NCBI GenBank assembly: GCA_900771425.1
Contig: CAAGNV010000094.1
Location: 1 to 24,616 of the forward strand
Direction: 5' to 3'
DNA from: Bacteroidaceae bacterium
GTDB taxonomy: Bacteria; Bacteroidota; Bacteroidia; Bacteroidales; Bacteroidaceae
Length of the DNA stretch: 24,616 nt
This document shows, piece by piece, positions 1 through 5,641 of the stretch. Below the pieces are notes generated by a model. That model was not told the origin of the DNA, did no database searches, and saw only the letters and a program-made list of their open reading frames with translations. The position numbers and the translations under genes are program-made. The first letter of the stretch is position 1. The number at the start of each line of letters is the position of its first letter.

Positions 1-39
1 CGATTCGACCTTTAGGACAATTACCCGACTAAAAGGACA

Positions 40-63
40 CAATATGACAAAAGTCCTATTTTT
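40..63 (+). repeat. direct repeat motif AATATGACAAAAGTCCTATT, first copy
   Basis: The motif AATATGACAAAAGTCCTATT occurs here and again at 303-322, with a decayed relative at 1776-1798. In the two later cases it lies exactly 31 nt after the end of a palindromic core, so this first copy may be the right-hand tail of another repeat lying mostly outside the window. Flanking AGGAC (35-39) and GTCCT (53-57) could form a short stem. There is no sign of coding in 1-636. Confidence 0.6.
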
Positions 64-140
64 GCCCTTCACATCCGTGCCCCCGAAACGGAGATTTCAG
101 GCGAAACGACAGGCGCAAAACGGGGATTCATAAGTCACTG

Positions 141-326
141 ATAATCATCGCGCATAGCAGAGAGCAAAAACGCAGCCAAATCTTAGCGTCGGAAGATTTG
201 GTTCTTCGGGCAATAAGATTTGGTTCTTATGGCGATAAGATTTGGTTCTTCAGACCCGAAGATATGGCTGCATTTCATGCAGGAGTAAATCATAAGTGCG
301 GCAATATGACAAAAGTCCTATTTTCG
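141..326 (+). repeat. composite palindromic repeat, copy 1 (core 172-271)
   Basis: The core starts with GCAGCCAAATCTT (172-184) and ends with AAGATATGGCTGC (259-271), which are inverted terminal repeats with one mismatch. Inside are three copies of AAGATTTGGTTCTT at 193, 215 and 237, an exact 22-bp period. The first CCAAATCTT can pair with the first AAGATTTGG over an 8-nt loop. Similarity to copy 2 extends beyond the core: 31 nt upstream (141-171) without gaps, and a downstream tail motif at 303-326 after a 31-nt spacer. It carries no ORF. It resembles a MITE-like or REP-like dispersed element; no target-site duplication is evident. Confidence 0.8.
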
Positions 327-423
327 TCAACAGCCGTACAATGGCAGTGAATCAGTTTGAGCGCAGCGATAACAATGCATAATATAGCATATTCAAGTTT
401 TGCATGTGCTGTGGCTTGCAGCC

Positions 424-499
424 GTTTAGGACATTAGTTGTTTTGTTGTTCGGGAAAGTTACCACTGCAATACAAACAACCAATGGAATGTCCCTAAAC
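424..499. repeat. long imperfect inverted repeat
   Basis: GTTTAGGACATT (424-435) pairs with AATGTCCCTAAAC (487-499) with one bulged base. Inside this, TTGTTTTGTTG (438-448) pairs imperfectly with CAATACAAACAA (468-479), around a 19-nt loop. It lies in non-coding DNA about 140 bp before the DnaE-like ORF. No T-run follows on either side, so it is not a standard terminator. The left arm resembles TTTAGGACAA at 11-20. The rest of 327-636 holds nothing else I can name. Confidence 0.55.
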
Positions 500-636
500 C
501 ACCAAACGACTAAATATCTAAACCACTGAAACTAAGCAAAAGCGAAGCTTGCGAAAGATGAATAACTATTATGCAGATTGTGGCGTTTGGTAGCTAACAA
601 TAGTAATTATTGCACTAACTTCTCATTATAATTGGG

Positions 637-1029
637 ATGATTGTCCTGAAAAAAGTTCATCATTACTATTGTTTTTGTGTAATAAATTTGGGTTTGGTTG
701 AAGACATACTTACGCTGAAGAATGCATTAGATAGTCTTCGCCACGAACTCAACATTAAGTCTGAACCGTCGAAAGGCATATTGGCCGGCAGTGTTATTGC
801 CTATTGTCTCGACCTTGAACCGACAAATCCTATGGAAACAGGAGTGCAGCTGAATCCATCAGACTTCCAACTGCCTCTTCAGCTGACCATCAGTTTCGAC
901 AACGAAGTTCGTAATCAGGCCGTCGATTGGCTGAAGAATCACAAATTCGAAGTTACCACACTGCTAGGTCAGCCAATGCTGAAACTGCCGAAAGTCAGGG
1001 TGGCAATTCGCAGGGTACTGAAATCGTAA
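637..1029 (+). CDS. DnaE-like mini-protein (PolIII alpha palm fragment lacking catalytic Asp)
   Basis: A 130-residue protein that I read as a diverged piece of the bacterial replicative polymerase alpha subunit. Residues about 43-57 (EPSKGILAGSVIAYC) line up with the DnaE signature GPGRGSAAGSVVSYC, preceded by a matching amphipathic helix. Residues about 76-98 line up with the palm stretch LPDIDTDFDDDGRGRVLHWV: LP, FD, R and W are kept, but the catalytic Asp positions read LPLQLTIS, so polymerase activity is not expected. The C-terminus VRVAIRRV recalls KLAIKDVARV. Full DnaE is over 1100 residues, so PHP, fingers and most of the palm are absent. It is either a decayed gene fragment or a repurposed small protein. 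There are no in-frame stops. Its flanks are repeat-rich and the start is uncertain. The homology is by eye from family knowledge. Confidence 0.6.
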   Translation: MIVLKKVHHYYCFCVINLGLVEDILTLKNALDSLRHELNIKSEPSKGILAGSVIAYCLDLEPTNPMETGVQLNPSDFQLPLQLTISFDNEVRNQAVDWLKNHKFEVTTLLGQPMLKLPKVRVAIRRVLKS

Positions 1030-1173
1030 AGTATTTATCACTGACATAATGAGTGCAGTATGGTATGAGTGCTTTTTGATCACGTGCAAAATACTCGCAA
1101 CCTTTGCACTCGAAGACGAAAGGAGGGATGCCGAAAACTCCATCAAAGAGTAGGCGTAATTTTGTTTTCATCT

Positions 1174-1323
1174 ATGGGTGCATATATAGATTTAGGATTT
1201 AAGGCGTCTTTTAGACGTGTGTTCTTCTCGCTAGCCTTGATTGCTGGCTGGATATTGATAATTGGCATTCTCTTAGGCCTTTTCTTAAAGTTTCTTGGTG
1301 TATTAACTGGCGTAACAGCCTAA
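1174..1323 (+). CDS. small membrane protein, 49 aa
   Basis: I do not recognise this protein. With the ATG at 1174 it is 49 residues: a short basic N-terminus (KASFRR) followed by one long hydrophobic segment from about residue 17 to 45, rich in Leu, Ile and Gly (GWILIIGILLGLFLKF). The basic flank suggests N-in topology. An upstream in-frame ATG at 1069 would add 35 residues of Cys/Arg-rich sequence that looks unlike protein, so I prefer 1174. The next small membrane gene begins 13 bp after its stop, suggesting one transcript. TAATTTTG at 1157-1164 resembles a -7 box but sits too close to the start to be convincing. It could be a type I toxin-like or holin-like peptide; nothing decides this. 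Confidence 0.45.
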   Translation: MGAYIDLGFKASFRRVFFSLALIAGWILIIGILLGLFLKFLGVLTGVTA

Positions 1324-1336
1324 AAAACTTATTAAT

Positions 1337-1540
1337 ATGGGACACATGGTAGATGGTAGATATGATACCATAAAAGTTTCGGACGATTATTTCATTACCG
1401 TTCAAGATTCAGTCAGTGACACTTTCGGTGAAGCATGCGGACACGTTTTTGGGACATGGATTGGAGGTCTTGCTGGAATGGTGCTTGTTTTGGCGGCACT
1501 GGCAATAAGTTATTTCTTCATCTGTTGGATTATAACTTGA
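1337..1540 (+). CDS. small membrane protein, 67 aa
   Basis: This is an unrecognised protein of 67 residues. The first 35 are polar and acidic (VDGRYDTIKVSDDYF). The C-terminal half, about 38-66, is one hydrophobic helix with small-residue packing (GTWIGGLAGMVLVLAALAIS) ending in aromatic residues. A bitopic or tail-anchored membrane protein is likely. An A-rich stretch (TAAAAAACTTATTAAT) precedes the ATG, as is common for translation starts in this phylum. It follows the 49-residue membrane ORF by 13 bp and ends about 95 bp before the second composite repeat. The two form a candidate micro-operon of unknown role. Confidence 0.5.
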   Translation: MGHMVDGRYDTIKVSDDYFITVQDSVSDTFGEACGHVFGTWIGGLAGMVLVLAALAISYFFICWIIT

Positions 1541-1635
1541 TAATATTTAAGTGATAATGTAAATAGTATAACGCCATAATAAATACCACAAAACCAGAAA
1601 AGACAAAGGCAAAAACACATTCTCGCAAGTGCTTG

Positions 1636-1798
1636 GTAATCATCATACATAATAATGAGCAAAAACGCAGCCAAATCTTCGGCCGATAAGATTTGGTTCT
1701 TATGGCGATAAGATTTGGTTCTTCCGACCCGAAGATATGGCTGCGTCATCCCATAGATTCAATGCACACCCCACGAATATGAAAAAATCCTATCATCG
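1636..1798 (+). repeat. composite palindromic repeat, copy 2 (core 1667-1744)
   Basis: Same architecture and orientation as copy 1. The core begins GCAGCCAAATCTT (1667-1679) and ends AAGATATGGCTGC (1732-1744), but it has only two AAGATTTGGTTCTT units (1688 and 1710, again 22 bp apart). The core is 78 bp against 100 bp in copy 1, a difference of exactly one unit. The 31 nt upstream (1636-1666) match copy 1 without gaps at roughly 22 of 31 positions by eye, and the tail motif AATATGAAAAAATCCTAT starts at 1776 after the same 31-nt spacer. Confidence 0.8.
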
Positions 1799-2054
1799 AC
1801 CCTGCATACCTTGTTTTCGGACAACACTGCAAAACACCCACATCGTGCACTCAACCAAAAGCATATTTATTGATAACGAACCAATGCCAATACACATTTA
1901 ATATATAAGTTTCGAATACATAAGTTTCGCCGGGTTCTTAAAGCAGCCGGACGTTTCCAAATCCCGCGAAAGTTGAATTATTTGTAAGATAAAACAGGAC
2001 CTTTGTGCCTGTTCTCAAAGTCTGGCGGGGTGACCTTTTGGGGTGACCTACCCC
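1799..2054. other. non-coding stretch before the tRNA unit
   Basis: No credible gene is visible. Short direct repeats are ATAAGTTTCG at 1905-1914 and 1920-1929, and GGGGTGACCT at 2027-2036 and 2040-2049. Reading frames here are short and have no family resemblance. Confidence 0.5.
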
Positions 2055-2088
2055 AAAAAAACAAATAAGCCACTGATAATCAGTGGCT
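2055..2088 (-). terminator. intrinsic terminator of tRNA-Phe
   Basis: On the minus strand AGCCACTGA and TCAGTGGCT (2068-2088) form a perfect 9-bp stem with a 3-nt loop, followed by TTATTTGTTTTTTT (2055-2067). It begins 5 nt after the end of the tRNA gene, so it fits a single-gene tRNA transcript. Confidence 0.9.
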
Positions 2089-2093
2089 ATATG

Positions 2094-2166
2094 TGGTACC
2101 TCCAGGATTCGAACCGGGGACACACGGATTTTCAGTCCGATGCTCTACCTACTGAGCTAAGGCACC
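2094..2166 (-). tRNA. tRNA-Phe (anticodon GAA)
   Basis: A 73-nt cloverleaf on the minus strand: acceptor GGTGCCT/AGGTACC with one G-T wobble, discriminator A, D arm GCTC-AGTAGGTA-GAGC, anticodon loop CTGAAAA giving GAA, five-base variable region, T loop TTCGAAT. CCA is not encoded, so it must be added after transcription. Two stem mismatches stand out: T27-T43 at the top of the anticodon stem and C51-T63 in the middle of the T stem (window positions 2116 and 2104). A perfect promoter and terminator flank it, which argues that it is functional. Confidence 0.93.
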
Positions 2167-2187
2167 ATAGCTTCTTGTTTGCGGGTG

Positions 2188-2218
2188 CAAAGGTAGGAAT
2201 AATTTTTGGATTGGCAAA
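2188..2218 (-). promoter_or_regulatory. Bacteroidetes-type promoter of tRNA-Phe
   Basis: On the minus strand, TTTG (2215-2218), a 19-nt spacer, then TACCTTTG (2188-2195). This matches the primary sigma factor consensus of this phylum exactly. It places the transcript start near 2180, about 14 nt before the mature tRNA 5' end. Confidence 0.88.
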
Positions 2219-2241
2219 GGGAAACGGGAATTTTTTTTGTT

Positions 2242-3015
2242 TTATGGTATAAATTTGTTGATGGCGAGGGCTAATCCGTCTTCATCAACGTGTGATGTGA
2301 CATAATCGGCTACTTTTTTTACTTCTTCGCGTGCATTGCCCATGGCTACTCCGAGTCCTACGTGGCGTAGCATCTGTATGTCGTTTCCTCCGTCGCCTAC
2401 TGCCATGACTTCGTCGAGTTGGATGCCGTAATGTGCTATCATGTGGTCGATGCCTTTGGCTTTGTTATTGCCTTGGTGTATGACGTCGGCGAAGTATGGA
2501 TGCCATCGTTGTGCTGCGCATCCTGTAAGCACGGTGCTCATGATATGTGGCTCTTGTTCGGGTGTGAAGAAGGCGATGATTTGCATGACATCCATGTTGA
2601 GGCTATCTTCGATTGGACGTACTGGCGGCACTTTGATGTTGAGAAGTTGCAGGATGTGCATTGCTTCGGGTGATGAGTTGGTGATGAATGTGGTGTCGCT
2701 GGTTGCGAATGCAATGGGGAAGGGTTGTTGGTGATAGAAGTCGATGAGTCGCTGCAGGTCGTCGTGTGGTATTGGGTCGTGGCGTATGATGGTTCCGTCG
2801 GCTGTCTGCAGGCTTGCTCCGTTGACAGTCATGATTCCGTCGTACTCGAGTTCGCCGAGGTTATCGACGAACGGGAGTGGACGTCCTGTGGCTATGAAGA
2901 CCTTGACTCCTTGGCGACGGATGCGTCGTACGGCTTCGAGTGTTGCTTTAGGCACTCGGTGTGTCGTGAATGATACGAGGGTTCCGTCGATGTCAAGGAA
3001 TAGGGCTTTGATCAT
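2242..3015 (-). CDS. Cof-type HAD-IIB hydrolase
   Basis: A 257-residue haloacid-dehalogenase phosphatase of the Cof/YbiV type. Motif I is FLDIDGTL (Asp8 nucleophile, Asp10 acid/base), motif II lies in FIATGR (Thr/Ser at about 43), and the C-terminal motif IV is MAVGDGGNDIQML, which binds magnesium. The long middle segment is the IIB cap. Family members dephosphorylate sugar phosphates, FMN or pyridoxal phosphate in the cytoplasm; substrate cannot be read from sequence. It is the last gene after thrC, 73 bp downstream with no obvious terminator between, so it may be co-transcribed with the threonine genes. Length is normal and the ATG start gives the motif at the expected N-terminal position. 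Confidence 0.92.
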   Translation of the reverse strand: MIKALFLDIDGTLVSFTTHRVPKATLEAVRRIRRQGVKVFIATGRPLPFVDNLGELEYDGIMTVNGASLQTADGTIIRHDPIPHDDLQRLIDFYHQQPFPIAFATSDTTFITNSSPEAMHILQLLNIKVPPVRPIEDSLNMDVMQIIAFFTPEQEPHIMSTVLTGCAAQRWHPYFADVIHQGNNKAKGIDHMIAHYGIQLDEVMAVGDGGNDIQMLRHVGLGVAMGNAREEVKKVADYVTSHVDEDGLALAINKFIP

Positions 3016-3088
3016 GATGTTACGAAAGCAATGTGAATAAAAGTCGCGAACTGCGAATTATGAGTGATACAAGTGTGCCAATGTGGTT

Positions 3089-4438
3089 TTATTGTGCCAT
3101 GAGGAAGCGTTTGAAGTCGTCGAAGTTCTTTGTCATTTCGACGCTTTGCTTTGTTCCTTGCATGAATGCCTGCAGTTTTGCCGGTATGTCGATGTCTGAG
3201 CTGAGTATGCCGTCAACTGTCTGCTTGAACTTTGCAGGGTGTGCTGTCTCGAGGAATACTCCGACTTCGCCTGGCATGAGTCGTTCGCTGAGTGCGCGGT
3301 ATCCGCATGCTCCGTGTGGGTCACATACATAGCCTGTCTGCTGGTACACTTGCCGCATGGTGTCGGCGATTTGTCCGTCGTTGTATGTTGCTCCTGTGAT
3401 GTCGTTGCGTATGGCTTTCCAGTCTTTGTTGTAGAGGTCGTATATGCGTGCGAAGTTGCTTGGGTCGCCTACGTCCATGGCATTGGCGATGGTCTGCACT
3501 GATGGTCGTGGTCGGTATTCGCCTGTCTGTAGGTATTCGTAGAATACGCTGTTGGCGTTGTTTGCTGCGATGAATCGTTTTACAGGAAGCCCCATCTTCT
3601 TTGCGAAGAGTCCGGCACAGATGTTGCCGAAATTGCCTGAAGGTGTACAGATGACGAGTTCTGGCTGTGCGTCTGCTGGGTTGCCGTTTGAAATCCACTG
3701 TTTCTTGAGTCGTGCGTATGCGTTGAAATAGTAGAATGCTTGTGGCAGGAATCGCGCCACGTTGATTGAATTGGCGGATGTGAGGCGCATGTGGTGACCC
3801 AGTTCGTCGTCCATGAACGCAGCCTTGACGAGTGCCTGGCAGTCGTCGAATACTCCGTCGACTTCTACGGCTGTGATGTTCTTGCCGAGTGTAGTGAACT
3901 GGCATTCCTGAATAGGGCTGACCTTGCCTTTTGGGTAGAGTACATATACGTGTATGCCATCGACTCCGAGGAATCCGTTGGCTACGGCTGAACCGGTGTC
4001 GCCTGATGTGGCTACGAGTACGTTGACTTCTCCTTTGGCAACCTTGCTGTCGCTGTTGTCGGTTTGCTTTGCGAGGAAGTAGCGCAGGAGTCGTGCCATG
4101 AATCGTGCACCTACGTCCTTGAATGCAAGTGTTGGTCCGTGGAAGAGTTCGAGTGAGTAGATGCTGTCGGTAACAGGTACTACAGGGCAGTCGAACGAGA
4201 GTGTGTCATAAACAATGTCCTGCAGTGCATCGAGGTCAACGTCATCGCCGAAGAATGCGCTTGCTACGTTGTATGCGATGTCCTGGAATGTCATGTCCTG
4301 TATGTTGTCGAAGAATGCCTTCGGCAGGGTATTTATGTGGTCGGGCATGTAGAGTCCTTTGTCTTCTGCCAGTCCTTTGACTACTGCTTTCTGCAGGTCG
4401 GCAATGGGTGCTTTGCCGTTTGTGCTGTAATATTGCAT
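3089..4438 (-). CDS. thrC: threonine synthase
   Basis: 449 residues. The enzyme converts O-phospho-L-homoserine to L-threonine with pyridoxal phosphate. The PLP lysine is Lys107 in HGPTLAFKDVGARF, and the phosphate/PLP-binding loops SGDTGSAV and TPSGNFGNICAG are intact. The N-terminus YYSTNGKAP is typical of the longer ThrC type of E. coli and Bacteroidales. It lies 27 bp after the apgM-type gene on the same strand and completes the aspartate-to-threonine branch begun by thrA. Length and motifs indicate a full-length active enzyme. Confidence 0.96.
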   Translation of the reverse strand: MQYYSTNGKAPIADLQKAVVKGLAEDKGLYMPDHINTLPKAFFDNIQDMTFQDIAYNVASAFFGDDVDLDALQDIVYDTLSFDCPVVPVTDSIYSLELFHGPTLAFKDVGARFMARLLRYFLAKQTDNSDSKVAKGEVNVLVATSGDTGSAVANGFLGVDGIHVYVLYPKGKVSPIQECQFTTLGKNITAVEVDGVFDDCQALVKAAFMDDELGHHMRLTSANSINVARFLPQAFYYFNAYARLKKQWISNGNPADAQPELVICTPSGNFGNICAGLFAKKMGLPVKRFIAANNANSVFYEYLQTGEYRPRPSVQTIANAMDVGDPSNFARIYDLYNKDWKAIRNDITGATYNDGQIADTMRQVYQQTGYVCDPHGACGYRALSERLMPGEVGVFLETAHPAKFKQTVDGILSSDIDIPAKLQAFMQGTKQSVEMTKNFDDFKRFLMAQ

Positions 4439-4465
4439 ATTGTTATTGTGATATTCTGTTTGCTG

Positions 4466-5605
4466 TTAACAATTCATGAGTGCTTGCATAAATTCGTCAT
4501 CCTTGAGGTGTCCGTATGTACCTGCCTGGCATGAGTCTTCGTCGAACGTGCTGACGGTGTCGGGGGTCATCTGTTTGTTCCAGATGAGGAACGGCACGGG
4601 TTCGGCCACGTGTGTACGCAGTTCGGCTGGTGTCGGGTGGTCTGGCAGTATGGCTATGGTGATGTCATCGTCCTTCATTGCCTCATAGATTGGTCCGATG
4701 ATACGGCTGTCGAGGTATTCGATGGTGCGAACCTTGAGGTTGACATCACCGTCGTGACCTGCCTCGTCGCTTGCCTCGACATGGAGGAAAACGAAGTCGT
4801 CGCCTCCCTTCAGTGCATTGATGGCAGCCTGTGCCTTGCCTTCGTAGTTCGTGTCAGCCAGTCCGGTAGCACCTTCTACGTTGATGATGCGTAGTCCGGC
4901 ATAATGGCCTATGCCACGGATGAGGTCAACGGCTGTGATGACTGAGCCTTGCTTTATCTGTGGATAGGTGACGGTCAGCGGTGTCATCGATGGTCGGTAG
5001 CCTGGACTCCAAGGCCAGATGCTGAGTCCGTCGGGCAGTATTTGCTGTGAGCGGAGGATGAGGTCGGCGAGGAGTTCGTCATCGGGCAGTAGTGGACGCC
5101 ACGGTTGGTCAGGATGGTCGTGAGGAGGGTTACAGGTGATGTTCTTGTTCCCGCCCTTTATGACGAGCAGATGGCGATATTGTATGCCTGGTATGAACTT
5201 TATGTGGTCGTTGCCGAGTTCGCGGTCGAGCATATGGATCAGTTCAGTGCCACGCTCGGTCGAGAGGTGGTTGCCGTGGTGATTGAGTATCTTGCCGTCC
5301 TTGAGGGCGATGATATTACAGCGGATTGCCATGTCGCCTGGTTGCATCTCGTAGCCGATTGATGCTGCTTCGAGTGGTCCGCGGCCTTCATATACTTGTC
5401 TTAGGTCGTAGCCGAGTATGGCTGTGTTGGCGACTTCGCTGCCTGGCGGAAATCCGGTAGGCACGGTTGTCAGTGTGCCGCAACGTCCTTCTTTTGCGAG
5501 GAGGTCCATGTATGGAGTCGATGCGTACTGGAGCGGTGTCTTGCCGTCGAGCGTGGCTATCTTGTGGTCAGCCATGCCGTCGCCGAGTATGATGATGTGT
5601 TTCAT
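4466..5605 (-). CDS. ApgM-family protein, proposed homoserine kinase (ThrB substitute)
   Basis: A 379-residue alkaline-phosphatase-superfamily protein related to the archaeal type of cofactor-independent phosphoglycerate mutase. Visible metal or catalytic residues: Asp9 (LGDGMADH), Ser56 in PPGSEVANTAILGYD, Asp280 and His284 (EASDEAGHDGD), Asp322-His323 (LPDHPTP) and His366 (TYGHL). Automatic annotation often calls such proteins phosphoglycerate mutase. A subfamily model exists (TIGR02535, proposed homoserine kinase) for members found beside threonine genes in genomes without ThrB. The position here, between thrA (36 bp) and thrC (27 bp), fits the homoserine kinase role exactly, since no GHMP-type ThrB is in the cluster. 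Function is inferred from context, not from an active-site difference I can point to. Confidence 0.85.
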   Translation of the reverse strand: MKHIIILGDGMADHKIATLDGKTPLQYASTPYMDLLAKEGRCGTLTTVPTGFPPGSEVANTAILGYDLRQVYEGRGPLEAASIGYEMQPGDMAIRCNIIALKDGKILNHHGNHLSTERGTELIHMLDRELGNDHIKFIPGIQYRHLLVIKGGNKNITCNPPHDHPDQPWRPLLPDDELLADLILRSQQILPDGLSIWPWSPGYRPSMTPLTVTYPQIKQGSVITAVDLIRGIGHYAGLRIINVEGATGLADTNYEGKAQAAINALKGGDDFVFLHVEASDEAGHDGDVNLKVRTIEYLDSRIIGPIYEAMKDDDITIAILPDHPTPAELRTHVAEPVPFLIWNKQMTPDTVSTFDEDSCQAGTYGHLKDDEFMQALMNC

Positions 5606-5641
5606 TGTCAGTGTGCGTTGTGTGAGAGTCGGACCTGTACG

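Noticed and set aside
172..271. CRISPR array of AAGATTTGGTTCTT repeats
   Set aside because: The 8-bp intervals are themselves nearly conserved and the whole block recurs elsewhere with the same termini; it is a palindromic element.
2094..2166. tRNA-Phe as integration site of an island in 1-2050
   Set aside because: I found no second copy of the tRNA 3' end in the window and no integrase gene.
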